Shown here: piece by piece, positions 47,600-56,723 of the stretch
Numbering within the stretch: position 1 is the first letter of the stretch
Layout of the letters: every line of letters starts with the position of its first letter
Origin: Planctomycetota bacterium
GTDB taxonomy: Bacteria; Planctomycetota; UBA11346
Direction: 5' to 3'
Length of the DNA stretch: 64,000 nucleotides
Assembly (NCBI GenBank): GCA_016745075.1
Contig: JADGDD010000007.1
Span: 62,001 to 126,000, forward strand
Program-made: the position numbers and the translations under genes
The notes under the pieces: generated by a model
Databases searched by the model: none
Seen by the model: only the letters and a program-made list of their open reading frames with translations
Told to the model about the DNA's origin: nothing

Positions 47600-47640
47600 C
47601 ATCTTTGTAAATCTTTCATTCCAAGATTAATTTTGCTTTG

Positions 47641-48360
47641 TTACCAAATACCTTGCTCTTCTAATTCGGCTAAGGCATACCCTTCCCAGCCACGGTTTGC
47701 TTTTGGGCTGGCGGGGCTGGGGTGTAAAACGGTACCAAATTGTCCTGTAAAATCGGACAGTGCAATTTCAGCGCGTTTACGAGCAAAACCACCAACACCA
47801 ACGACCCACTCTGGTTTGAGAATATCCACGCAGGCACGTAAATGTTTATCGCAGGCTTTTTCTATCGCTGCTCGTTCATCTGCGGGTAATTTGTCTGGGG
47901 TACGGTTGCGTCCACTTTCTTCCATAAATGCGAGCGGGCAATAATTTAAGACATAATGATCGGCAAAGAAACCCTTTGGGTCGGGCCAGCGTTCAGCAAA
48001 AAACCCCCAGAGGCGGCGGCCACTTACTTCAGAACGGGTACAGGCAAGCCCTGTAATTGGGCGTTTGGGGTGAACAGAATCTGGTTGAGTAATTGGTTTA
48101 TCGAGTTTCATCCAATCACGAACTGAAGGGATTTCACCAAAAGGGATACCAGTTTGACTCATGCCCCACGGGCCTGGATTCATACCAAGAAAAATAACCT
48201 TTTTCTTTTTTGTGGCAAAGCGTTTAATAAATGCTTCATGCATGGCCCAGGCGTAATCAAGTGGGTTGTAGACATAGGCAACAGGATCGGCAAAGGAGAG
48301 GGCATTCATATCTGCGCGTAATTGTTCCGTTGCAGCAATTATTTTTGTGGCAGTGCTCAT
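47641..48360 (-). CDS. SMUG1-type (family 3) uracil-DNA glycosylase
   Basis: 239 aa. Active-site motif FLGMNPGPWGMSQTGIPFG and C-terminal HPSPASPKANRGW are the family-3 signatures, with NYCPLAFME between. It removes uracil and some oxidised pyrimidines from DNA. Its ATG overlaps the stop of the oppF-like gene (ATGA), making it the last cistron of the peptide-transport operon, an odd place for a repair enzyme. Confidence 0.93.
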   Translation of the reverse strand: MSTATKIIAATEQLRADMNALSFADPVAYVYNPLDYAWAMHEAFIKRFATKKKKVIFLGMNPGPWGMSQTGIPFGEIPSVRDWMKLDKPITQPDSVHPKRPITGLACTRSEVSGRRLWGFFAERWPDPKGFFADHYVLNYCPLAFMEESGRNRTPDKLPADERAAIEKACDKHLRACVDILKPEWVVGVGGFARKRAEIALSDFTGQFGTVLHPSPASPKANRGWEGYALAELEEQGIW

Positions 48361-49181
48361 AATGTGTTTTCCGGTGTGTAGTGAATACGTTGCCGAGACC
48401 GTTCGCGTTGTGGGTCAGGTATTGGTACAGCGCTCAGTAGGGATTTAGTATAGGCATGTTGTGGGTTGCTGTAGAGTTCTGCACAGTGTGCTTCTTCTAC
48501 AATATGGCCATCATACATAACGGCTACACGGTGAGCAAGCGTACGGACAACGGCTAAGTCGTGTGAAATAAATAACATCGCCAAATTCATGTCGTGTTGG
48601 AGTTCTTGCAATAAGGTCAAAATGCGAGCTTGAATGGATACGTCTAATGCGCTGACCGGTTCGTCACATAATAATACACGTGGATTAATGGATATAGCGC
48701 GGGCAATAACGATTCGCTGACGTTGACCACCAGAAAACGAATGCGGGAAACGCTGGGCATCTTGGGCTTGTAAACCAACGCGTTCAAGCAAAACATGTGC
48801 ACGTTGATGTGCCTCAGAGCGTGAGCATATTTTGAAATTAATGAGTGGTTCGGCAATACTTGCGCCAATGGGACGGCGTGGATTTAAAGATGCATACGGA
48901 TCTTGAAAAACAAACTGTATGTGCCGATGACAGATTGGTGCTGGTGGTACATTTGCGCCGTCAAATTGTATATTACCGGCATGAAGTGGTGTCAGCCCAC
49001 AGATAGCACGGGCAGTACTACTTTTACCGCAGCCGCTTTCTCCGACTAGCGCAAGAGTTTCTCCAGCATCCACATGAAATGAAATTCCTTTCACAGCAGT
49101 AAATGCTTTGTCTTTTTGCCATGGCCATTGAGCTGGCTTCGTATAGCGAACCTGTAAATTACGCACATCTAAAAGAGTCAT
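48357..49181 (-). CDS. Oligopeptide/dipeptide ABC transporter ATP-binding protein (OppF-like)
   Basis: 274 aa. Walker A LVGESGCGKSS, Q-loop QFVFQDPYASLNP, signature SGGQRQRI, Walker B VLLCDEPVSALD. The YASLNPRRPIG segment is typical of OppF/DppF. Partner of the OppD-like ATPase upstream, with which it overlaps by 4 bp (ATGA at 49178-49181). Substrate cannot be told from sequence. Confidence 0.94.
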   Translation of the reverse strand: MTLLDVRNLQVRYTKPAQWPWQKDKAFTAVKGISFHVDAGETLALVGESGCGKSSTARAICGLTPLHAGNIQFDGANVPPAPICHRHIQFVFQDPYASLNPRRPIGASIAEPLINFKICSRSEAHQRAHVLLERVGLQAQDAQRFPHSFSGGQRQRIVIARAISINPRVLLCDEPVSALDVSIQARILTLLQELQHDMNLAMLFISHDLAVVRTLAHRVAVMYDGHIVEEAHCAELYSNPQHAYTKSLLSAVPIPDPQRERSRQRIHYTPENTL

Positions 49182-49987
49182 GGCTGTACACCGTGTTCAT
49201 TGCTCTTGTCGATACGGGGAACAGCAGCTAGTAACTCTTGTGTATAGGTTTGTTGCGGCTGATAAAAAATTTCATTACAAGAACCTGATTCAATAAGAGA
49301 GCCGTCTTTCATGACGGAAATCGTATCGCACATACCAGCGACCACACCAAAGTCATGGGTAATAAGTAATATGCCCATGTCATGTGTGTGTTGGATCTTC
49401 TTGAGTAAATCTAGAATATCTGCTTGGATAGTAACATCTAACGCTGTTGTTGGTTCATCTGCAATTAACAAACTGGGGTTACAACAGAGCGCCATCGCTA
49501 TCATAATACGCTGACGTTGGCCGCCAGAAAATTCATGTGGAAATTGTTGTATACGGGTTGCAGCCTGTGGTATTTCTACAGTTTCTAACATCTGAATAGC
49601 ATGTTTTATTGCTTCTTTGCGAGAGTAGCCAAGATGTAAGCGAATATGCTCAGTTAATTGTTGTTCAATGCGCATGTACGGATTGAGGCTCGTCATAGGG
49701 TCTTGAAAAATAACACCAATATCATTACCGCGTCGTTTCCGAATATCTCTGTGAGAAAGAGTCAACAAATCGACTCCGTGAAAAAGGGCAGTGCCATTGC
49801 TGACATGGCCCGCAGAAGGTAATAATTGTGGCAAGGCCATAGCACAGGTACTTTTGCCGCTGCCAGATTCACCAATCAGCCCAAGGGTTTGCCCACGTTC
49901 TAGCGAGAAAGAAATATTATGGACAGCAGGAATAGCGGCTTTATCTACAGCATAAGTAATACAGAGGTCGGTAACGGAGAGCAACAT
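49178..49987 (-). CDS. Oligopeptide/dipeptide ABC transporter ATP-binding protein (OppD-like)
   Basis: 269 aa. Walker A LIGESGSGKST, QDPMTSLNPYMRI, signature FSGGQRQRIMIAMAL, Walker B LLIADEPTTALD. Forms the ATPase heterodimer with the OppF-like protein. It overlaps the permease stop by one base (TAATG) and the oppF start by four. Confidence 0.94.
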   Translation of the reverse strand: MLLSVTDLCITYAVDKAAIPAVHNISFSLERGQTLGLIGESGSGKSTCAMALPQLLPSAGHVSNGTALFHGVDLLTLSHRDIRKRRGNDIGVIFQDPMTSLNPYMRIEQQLTEHIRLHLGYSRKEAIKHAIQMLETVEIPQAATRIQQFPHEFSGGQRQRIMIAMALCCNPSLLIADEPTTALDVTIQADILDLLKKIQHTHDMGILLITHDFGVVAGMCDTISVMKDGSLIESGSCNEIFYQPQQTYTQELLAAVPRIDKSNEHGVQP

Positions 49988-51354
49988 TACTGTTCTCCTT
50001 CTGGATCAAGTGCATCCCGCAAGCCATCACCTAATGCATTTAAGCTAAGTAAGGTGAGCGCCATAATAAGGGACGGCCAAACGAGCAGCCACCATTTATC
50101 TCCGGTACTTTTACTCATTTCGCTCTGGCCAATTTGTACCAGTGCGCCCCATGAGTCCAGAGATTGACCATCCCATTGGACTTGTAAGCCAATAAAGGCG
50201 AGGAAACTTTCTTCCAAAATAACAGCAGGAACGGTTAAGGTAGCGTACACAATAATTGGACCAATACAGTTTGGTAATAAATGTTTGAAAATAATAGCTG
50301 TATGCGATGCGCCACAAATGCGAGCGGCTTCTACAAATTCACGTTGTTTTAGAGTCAGCATTTGTCCTCGAACAATACGGGCCATGGTGAGCCAGCTTAC
50401 TGCTCCAAGGGCGACAAAGAGCATAATTAAATTACGTCCAAACATAACCAATAACAGAATAACTAAAAACATAAACGGAATGGCATAGAGAATGTCAGTG
50501 GCAGCCATCATCAGACGGTCAACGCGTCCTCCGCAATAGCCAGCAATAGCGCCATAGCATACACCAATACAGAGGCTGACAGCAGTGGCTACAAGGCCGA
50601 CGAGTAAGGAAATACGTCCACCATGTAAAATACGACTAAATAAATCACGACCTGCTTGGTCCGTTCCAAGTAGATGAGTTTGACTGAGACTTTGCCCATC
50701 ACCATGACAAGCGTTGAGGCTGTCTCCAGTAATTTCTAAATGATTAAGGATCGTATTATTTTGTGTAATTGTTGTGACGAGGCCTTCAGTTAGGGTAATG
50801 GTTACGTCATACTGGGAACTGCCAAGAATATGATGAACTAAAAGCGCTTCTTTGCCATTCCGTTGTGCATCGGTAAAAAAATTATCTGGCGCAGCTTTAC
50901 GCCTTTTTAATTGTATTGCGGCAAGGGTTCGTTCAGGGTGGGATTGATCGCGTAATGTTCCTTCTCGAAAATCAATTTCACGCAAAATAATTGCCCCATG
51001 GACTTGTTGAATTTCACGAATTTTCCCACGTGAGGTACAGGTAATGCGGTACTCAATGCTTGTATCTTGCGTGTATGAGAGTTCGAGTTGATTACACTGG
51101 CTATACAGCGGTGGTGCCTGTGGAGTTTCGCCAACAGTAAAGGACATGTGGGCTCGAGTAATAAGACTGCTGCTGCCAGGTGGTAAAGCACCAACCCATG
51201 CCTGTTGTCGCGTGGGGTCTTGAGAACTCAACAGGGGAGCAAAAACACAGGCAAAACAAACGCAGAGAACAAGGCCTAGGCCAATCATCGCTAATTTGTG
51301 GGATTGTAGTCGTTTCCAAGCGAGCCTAGTTGGTGATGTGTTAGTTGTTTGCAT
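49987..51354 (-). CDS. OppC-like ABC transporter permease with large periplasmic insert
   Basis: 455 aa from the ATG at 51354, where the family-like start MQTTNTSPTRLAWKRLQSHK begins. Usual OppC proteins are ~300 aa. After the first membrane helix (~20-42) there is an extra ~150-residue beta-rich soluble region (~50-215) before the standard permease half (LLGTDQAGRDLFSRILHGGR onward) with the EAA loop (EAARICGASHTAIIFKHLLPN). The insert faces the periplasm. Overlaps the oppB-like gene by 14 bp. Confidence 0.9.
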   Translation of the reverse strand: MQTTNTSPTRLAWKRLQSHKLAMIGLGLVLCVCFACVFAPLLSSQDPTRQQAWVGALPPGSSSLITRAHMSFTVGETPQAPPLYSQCNQLELSYTQDTSIEYRITCTSRGKIREIQQVHGAIILREIDFREGTLRDQSHPERTLAAIQLKRRKAAPDNFFTDAQRNGKEALLVHHILGSSQYDVTITLTEGLVTTITQNNTILNHLEITGDSLNACHGDGQSLSQTHLLGTDQAGRDLFSRILHGGRISLLVGLVATAVSLCIGVCYGAIAGYCGGRVDRLMMAATDILYAIPFMFLVILLLVMFGRNLIMLFVALGAVSWLTMARIVRGQMLTLKQREFVEAARICGASHTAIIFKHLLPNCIGPIIVYATLTVPAVILEESFLAFIGLQVQWDGQSLDSWGALVQIGQSEMSKSTGDKWWLLVWPSLIMALTLLSLNALGDGLRDALDPEGEQ

Positions 51355-52264
51355 GACGTACCCGTGGGTCGGCAAGTGCATATAACACATCACTGAGGCT
51401 ATTTAGTACAATTAAAATAAGGCCATAGATAATAGTCGTTCCCATGACCATGCCGTAATCACGTTCAATGGCTGACTTCACAAAATATTGCCCAAGCCCG
51501 TCTATTTGAAATATTTTTTCAACAACAATTGATCCCGTGAGCATAGCGGCAGTGGCAGGGCCTAAAAAACCAATGACTGGAATAATACCGCCGCGGAGCA
51601 TATGTACACACACGATATGCCATTCCGGTAAGCCTTTTGCACGAGCAGTACGAATAAAATCTTGACGGACGATATCTAACATGCCTGCACGGGTGAGGCG
51701 AGCAATTCGTGCAATAAATGGCAGAGCTAAGGTCAGTGATGGTAAAATCAGATGGGCAGGGCTTTCATAACCAACTGCTGGCAGCCAGTCAAGCCACATA
51801 CAAAAAACAAGAACAAGCATTGGCCCAATAACAAAATTGGGGATACTCAGGCCAGCCATAGCACCAACCATGGTTGAATAATCAAGTAATGAACGTTGAC
51901 GAATAGCGCTCATAATGCCAGCGCTTATACCAAGTATGAGCGCCAGTGCCATACTGATACAGCCAAGATAGATACTTTTGGGAAGGGCGCGCCAAATAAT
52001 ATCATTAACGCTTTGTCCGCGATGAGAAAATGAAGGGCCAAAATCCCCTGTCGATAAATCACAGAGATAAGACCAGTACTGAGCAGGCATGGAACTATCT
52101 AAATTATATTTCGCTTCAATGGCCTGACGAATATCATCTGGCATATCTCGTTCTTGGTCAAAGGGGCCACCAGGTGCCCATCGGATCATAAAAAAAGAAA
52201 TGGTCACAAGGGTGAGCAGAACCACGGGGGCAAAAGCGAGCTGTTTGAGTAAGTAATTCCCCAT
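51341..52264 (-). CDS. OppB-like ABC transporter permease
   Basis: 307 aa from the ATG at 52264, chosen because MGNYLLKQLAFAPVVLL matches the normal OppB start; the frame is open further upstream but no start there has a clear ribosome site. Several membrane helices, the DFGPSF region and the EAA-like loop (TARAKGLPEWHIVCVHMLRGGIIP) are present. First gene of oppB-oppC-oppD-oppF-SMUG1. No substrate-binding protein gene is in the window, so it must be encoded elsewhere or replaced. Confidence 0.9.
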   Translation of the reverse strand: MGNYLLKQLAFAPVVLLTLVTISFFMIRWAPGGPFDQERDMPDDIRQAIEAKYNLDSSMPAQYWSYLCDLSTGDFGPSFSHRGQSVNDIIWRALPKSIYLGCISMALALILGISAGIMSAIRQRSLLDYSTMVGAMAGLSIPNFVIGPMLVLVFCMWLDWLPAVGYESPAHLILPSLTLALPFIARIARLTRAGMLDIVRQDFIRTARAKGLPEWHIVCVHMLRGGIIPVIGFLGPATAAMLTGSIVVEKIFQIDGLGQYFVKSAIERDYGMVMGTTIIYGLILIVLNSLSDVLYALADPRVRHANN

Positions 52265-52364
52265 ATCTATGGGCGCAGTGTATAAATATCTTTGCATTCG
52301 CAAGCTGACGACCTGACCGAACTTTGCTCTTTGCGTTTCTTGAATAAAAAGATAGTATTTGCAT

Positions 52365-52847
52365 ATGAATGAAATGGCTAATAGGCGGCAATTCGAGCGG
52401 GTCATTGCTCGTTTCCCAGTGAAAGCTGTTCACGCATCCATGGTAAATGAAGCAAAGTCTTTTCATGATGCTGACAGCCTTGAGCAAGAAAACCAACATA
52501 GTAATGATTTTTTCACCGGTGAGTTATGCGACTTGAGTATGCAAGGTGCACTGGTTCGTGTGGAAAACCATAATTTTTCTCGTGAAGATGTGGTTATTTT
52601 AACCATAGACCTCTGTTCGGAATCTTGCGAACTGGGTGAAAGTGTGCGGGTAAAGACGGAGACAGAAGCGGAAGAATATCTCATTTCCTGTCGTTCGCTT
52701 ATTTTACGTGCTGATGAACATTATATTGCTGTCGCTTTTTCAGAAATTATTGGTCCAACCAGTTTGCATCATTTACGTCGGACCATTATGTATAACTCTG
52801 GTGACCCAGAACGTGCAGCCGCAGAGATAGCTAAGTTTTTAACGTAG
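52365..52847 (+). CDS. PilZ-domain protein
   Basis: 160 aa. The N-terminal RRQFERV (RxxxR-type) and DLSMQGALVRV (D/NxSxxG) form the c-di-GMP-binding pair of a PilZ domain; LISCRSLILRADEHYIAVAF gives the later strands. It lacks an enzymatic partner domain, so it is a stand-alone c-di-GMP receptor. Divergent from the opp operon. The ATG at 52374 is an alternative start. Confidence 0.88.
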   Translation: MNEMANRRQFERVIARFPVKAVHASMVNEAKSFHDADSLEQENQHSNDFFTGELCDLSMQGALVRVENHNFSREDVVILTIDLCSESCELGESVRVKTETEAEEYLISCRSLILRADEHYIAVAFSEIIGPTSLHHLRRTIMYNSGDPERAAAEIAKFLT

Positions 52848-53198
52848 TGAGTGCTATTATTATATGGGTATTATGATAGTAGTATAGCTAGAACTTATTT
52901 TACTTACTATCTATGGATCATGGATTTCAGGCCTGGTTCACTTGCTGGGCGATACTCAAAACGAGAGCTTTCCATACTACGTACGCCAACATCTGTATCG
53001 TTCATCCGTGGAGCAGCATCACAACTGCTAAAGCTACAGGCACAGAGAGCAATAATGATACAGGTGGCGGTTATACGGCAGAGCTGCTCGCCTGTGAATG
53101 GTGTTTGGAATGAAACGATCATGTCTTTATTCTAGTGCTGCTCGTTCGTTCAATAGTGGTAATGGTTATTGTGCAGTCGAAGCTGGTGATACGCCTCT
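52848..53198. other. Mostly non-coding gap between PilZ and hflX genes
   Basis: 351 bp. The only candidate gene is a 71-codon lipoprotein-like frame on the minus strand, listed separately. No terminator, tRNA or repeat is seen. Confidence 0.5.
52907..53122 (-). CDS. Possible small lipoprotein
   Basis: 71 aa. A hydrophobic stretch (ATCIIIALCACSFSSC) ends in a cysteine that could be a lipobox, followed by a polar tail (DAAPRMNDTDVG). It lies 76 bp downstream of hflX on the same strand. No clear ribosome site. Two plus-strand frames overlap it without any recognisable feature. Tentative. Confidence 0.35.
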   Translation of the reverse strand: MIVSFQTPFTGEQLCRITATCIIIALCACSFSSCDAAPRMNDTDVGVRSMESSRFEYRPASEPGLKSMIHR

Positions 53199-54557
53199 TT
53201 ATTTATTAAATTCGAAAGAGAACCGTTCTGGTTTTGGGAGAACAGTGCCATCTGCTTCAATGATGACTTCGGTAATGGTAAGTGCCTCATTATCATGAAG
53301 TTCGGCATTGAGATGTTCATCAGCTTCAATAACTAATTCAGCATATTCATTCGTGAAGGTTTCTTGGATAATTGTTGCTCTTCGTCGAAGAAATGCATCA
53401 ACAGCGCCATTACTAATGGAATACCGAACTTGCAATAGACTACTCTTATCACGGACATGCTCTAATATTCGTTCTCGTAATAGATCTAAGCCGTCTTCCG
53501 TTTTTGTGCTGATAGCTACGGAGCCCTTATAATGATGTTTAAATGCTAACAACACTGTTGGGCTGTGATGAAGGTCGACTTTGTTGAAGGCCATGATCGT
53601 TGGAACGGAATCTGCACCAATAGTGCTTAAAACTTCTTCCACAGAATTGATCTGTTCTTCCATGCTTGGTAAGGAGGCATCAACCACATGAATGAGTAGA
53701 TCAGCTTCAATAACTTCTGCCAAAGTTGCATGGAAACTTGAAATGAGTGTTGGTGGTAACTTACGAATAAAACCAACCGTATCAGAAAGTACGATGTTAT
53801 GCAGGCGGTCTAGTTCTAGTTGGGTAGTGCGTGTGTCTAGTGTGGCAAAAAGCCTGTCCTGTGCCAGCGTATTGGCATCTGTTAAAGCGTTCATTAAGGA
53901 ACTTTTACCTGCATTAGTATAGCCAACCAGCGCCACTTTAAACGCATCTTTACGAGCTGTAATCGTACGTTCTTTTCGTTCTTCGATTTCTGCAAGTTTA
54001 CTTTTTAGTTCTTGAATCCGAATATCAATGAGGCGCTTATCCGTTTCGAGCTGCTTTTCCCCTGGTCCACGCATATTGGTACCAGCTTTAATACGATCAA
54101 GGTGGTCCCATAGTCGTTTCAGGCGTGAACGGTTATATTCCAGTTGCGCAAGTTCTACTGCCAGTTTGGCTTGGTGAGTCCGTGCGTTTTGTACAAAAAT
54201 ATGCAAGATGAGTGCAGAGTAATCAATAATGGGAACAGTAATTGTTTTAGACAGGTTCCGTGCTTGAGAAGGAGAGAGCTCCACGTCAAACACAACTTCA
54301 TCAGCTTGATGTAGTTCGCAGAGTTGGCGAACCTCTTCAATTTTGCCTTTGCCAATATAACTACGGTTAATCGGTTTTGCCAAATGCTGGGTAGCTAGGG
54401 CAACCACATCACAGCCAGCGGTATCGAGCAGGCCAATCATCTCTTGTTCACGATCATGCAATTGATCGCGTTCTTTTGGTGGTAGGGTAATAACGAGCAC
54501 AACCGAGAGCCGTTCTTCCTTGGTAATGTAATCTTGATGTCCGCGATGTTCGTTCAT
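53199..54557 (-). CDS. hflX: GTPase HflX
   Basis: 452 aa. N-terminal HflX domain (YIGKGKIEEV, VFDVELSPSQARNL, AQLEYNRSRLKRLW) and GTPase domain with G1 GYTNAGKSS, DTVGFIRKLP, NKVD. HflX splits stalled or hibernating ribosomes under stress. Follows birA by 35 bp on the same strand. Confidence 0.96.
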   Translation of the reverse strand: MNEHRGHQDYITKEERLSVVLVITLPPKERDQLHDREQEMIGLLDTAGCDVVALATQHLAKPINRSYIGKGKIEEVRQLCELHQADEVVFDVELSPSQARNLSKTITVPIIDYSALILHIFVQNARTHQAKLAVELAQLEYNRSRLKRLWDHLDRIKAGTNMRGPGEKQLETDKRLIDIRIQELKSKLAEIEERKERTITARKDAFKVALVGYTNAGKSSLMNALTDANTLAQDRLFATLDTRTTQLELDRLHNIVLSDTVGFIRKLPPTLISSFHATLAEVIEADLLIHVVDASLPSMEEQINSVEEVLSTIGADSVPTIMAFNKVDLHHSPTVLLAFKHHYKGSVAISTKTEDGLDLLRERILEHVRDKSSLLQVRYSISNGAVDAFLRRRATIIQETFTNEYAELVIEADEHLNAELHDNEALTITEVIIEADGTVLPKPERFSFEFNK

Positions 54558-54592
54558 GAAAGTCCTGATGGTGAGAAGTGTTTAGTCCAGAG

Positions 54593-55378
54593 TTATTGCT
54601 GAGGCAGCAAATTTACAGAATGACTGCTCGTTATTCTAATAGTGTCGCCAGAATGACTGCATACAATCAATTCTCCTTGCTCAGAAATACCGCTTGCTTG
54701 AGCAATGTACTGTAATTGTTGATCGTTAGTATAAGAAACCCAGCGTCCTTGTAGCCAATCATGTTCCTGAATGCTATTCACAAGTTCATTTGTGCGACCA
54801 TCTGCAATCATAGCAATTGCCTGCAATAGATAGACCCGAAGAGCAGTCATAACAGCTTGATGACTAGGGAGGCTATCGTTCTCTACGCAATCCGCCAAGC
54901 TAATTGGCGGTTCTTGCCCTGTGTAGCTATCAGCAGGCGGAGAATTCGCCCACTGAGGGTTCAAGTTGATTCCAATGCCAACAATAGCAACAAGTCTATT
55001 GGAAGCATGAGCCGTAGTAGCTGGAACAACTTTTGACTCACACAAAATACCCGCCAACTTACGATCTCGTAGATAACAATCATTTGGCCATTTAATGCCA
55101 ACTTTTGGGCAGCTCGGCGCAACATCTGTAATAGCATGACAGACAGACAGCCCAGTAGCTAAACTTAACCACGGCCCATGGCTCACATCAAGTAAATCAA
55201 AAACAAAGGAACAAGTTAGAACTCCAGGGTCTGAAAGCCATTTACGTTGCAGCTGGCCTCTACCAGCTTTTTGGCACTGTGTCCATACGCAACTCCCGTG
55301 TTCAAGTTTCGCCGCATGAGTCATAGCCCAAGAGTTTGTACTATCACATTCATCAAGGTAGTGGAGCCAGTCAGTCAT
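54593..55378 (-). CDS. birA: Biotin-[acetyl-CoA-carboxylase] ligase
   Basis: 261 aa, single-domain form without the N-terminal DNA-binding domain. DSTNSWAM, QKAGRGQLQRKW (biotin/ATP loop), KWPNDCYLRDRKLAGILCE and IVGIGINLN motifs. It makes biotinyl-AMP and biotinylates carboxylase carriers. No operator-binding role is expected without the HTH. Confidence 0.94.
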   Translation of the reverse strand: MTDWLHYLDECDSTNSWAMTHAAKLEHGSCVWTQCQKAGRGQLQRKWLSDPGVLTCSFVFDLLDVSHGPWLSLATGLSVCHAITDVAPSCPKVGIKWPNDCYLRDRKLAGILCESKVVPATTAHASNRLVAIVGIGINLNPQWANSPPADSYTGQEPPISLADCVENDSLPSHQAVMTALRVYLLQAIAMIADGRTNELVNSIQEHDWLQGRWVSYTNDQQLQYIAQASGISEQGELIVCSHSGDTIRITSSHSVNLLPQQ

Positions 55379-55416
55379 ATGTTATAGCATCGCCTCATTA
55401 ATAAGTTTAACGAGAA

Positions 55417-55450
55417 AAACCAGCATGATCTATTCTTATCATGCTGGTTT
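55417..55450 (-). terminator. Rho-independent terminator of rpsU
   Basis: A perfect 13-bp stem (55417-55429 with 55438-55450) and an 8-base loop, followed on the minus strand by a TTTTTCT run. It lies 49 bp past the rpsU stop and separates it from birA. Confidence 0.9.
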
Positions 55451-55498
55451 CATGGTTATTATATACAGTACAACAAGCTTTGTTGTAGTAGTCTGTTT

Positions 55499-55684
55499 TT
55501 ACATTTTGCCGGAAGCGAGTCTCTTCTCAAGTTTACGAGCCTCACGGCGTTTGCGCTCACTTGGTTTATCATAAAACATAGCTTTTTTAATGTCTTTTGT
55601 CAGACCTTCTTTTTCGCAACGTTTTTTAAAACGACGGAGAGTTTTTTCTAACGGTTCGCCGGCGCGAGCTTCGACTTTGATCAT
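55499..55684 (-). CDS. rpsU: 30S ribosomal protein bS21
   Basis: 61 aa, highly basic. Starts MIKVEARAGEPLEKTLRRFK with the family's KR-rich continuation (CEKEGL, MFYDKPSERKR). Good ribosome site (AAGGAAGG) seven bases before the ATG. Monocistronic with its own terminator. Confidence 0.96.
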   Translation of the reverse strand: MIKVEARAGEPLEKTLRRFKKRCEKEGLTKDIKKAMFYDKPSERKRREARKLEKRLASGKM

Positions 55685-55803
55685 ACAGATGCCTTCCTTA
55701 CTAATGGCGCGGAAGTATGTAGCTGGTCCTTTCCACGCAAGTAAAAATAAATAGACTCTCTTTTTATTGTAGACTTATCAAAAAAAGAATATATACGAAA
55801 GGT

Positions 55804-56718
55804 ATGGTCATAGCCCGCAAATATTTGGTTCGTGAACATGCTCCAGGCTGCTATCATGTGATGAGCCGTTGCGTGCGTCGGTTGCATTGTTTGGCAGTTG
55901 AAGAACGAAGAGAATGGGTTGAGCGTTGTTTGCGTATCCATGCTCAGAAAATGGCGATAGATGTTCTTACTTTTGCGGTGATGAAAAATCATGTTCATGT
56001 TGTAGTGCGAATTCGGCCAGATTTAGTAGAAGGTTGGAGTGCACGTGAGGTGGTAGACAAATGGTTGGATTTGGTTCCTCGACGTGATGGATCAGGTGAA
56101 ATATTAGAAACGGACGAGACTTTGCGTGAGCTTATTGCTACAGACGGTATTTGGGTGGAGGAACGCCGAAGCCGTTTGTGTAGCATGAGTTGGCTTATGC
56201 GTTTGGTGAAGCAGAAGATTTCAATACGTATGAATAGAGAAGACCAAGTGACCGGTTGTTTCTGGGATGAGCGTTTTACTTCTATTTTGCTGCCAGATGA
56301 ACGAGCTATTTTGGCGTGTATGGTCTATGTTGATTTGAATCCTTTTCGTGCTGGTGAGTGTCAATTGCCAGAGAATGGTTGTAATACAGGATTGCATATC
56401 CGTTTGAAGAATCGATCATTTTACGGAGGTGAATGTAGATCGCAGCATCACATTGGGCATTACAGAAGCGGAGTTGATTTTCAGGCTGAGTTGGGGGTGT
56501 TGGGTGATCGTTGGGTTTTGCCTTTGGAGGCATGTGGTGACTATCTCTGGCATTTTGACGGTGGATGGGTGTATGACAGTCCAGAGTGGTTGACAGAGCG
56601 TTGGTATTTAGATGTATTGGATGCGGCTGCACGTGAGGTCCGTTTTACAGGCAGCGGTAATCCGAAACATAGGCTGGATGAACAGATGGCGCATATTTTT
56701 GACCGAATGGGAATATAA
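55804..56718 (+). mobile_element. REP-associated-type tyrosine transposase (Y1_Tnp, RAYT-like)
   Basis: 304 aa coding region. N-terminal GCYHVMSRCVRR, the HUH metal motif NHVHVV (H63, H65) and MVYVDLNPFRAGEC, which holds Y175 as a catalytic tyrosine candidate, mark an IS200/TnpA_REP relative. It is longer than E. coli RAYTs (~165 aa) owing to an added C-terminal part. No flanking terminal repeats are seen. It lies 5 bp before the U32 peptidase on the same strand, so it looks like a resident single-copy gene. Confidence 0.88.
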
Positions 56719-56723
56719 TATAG

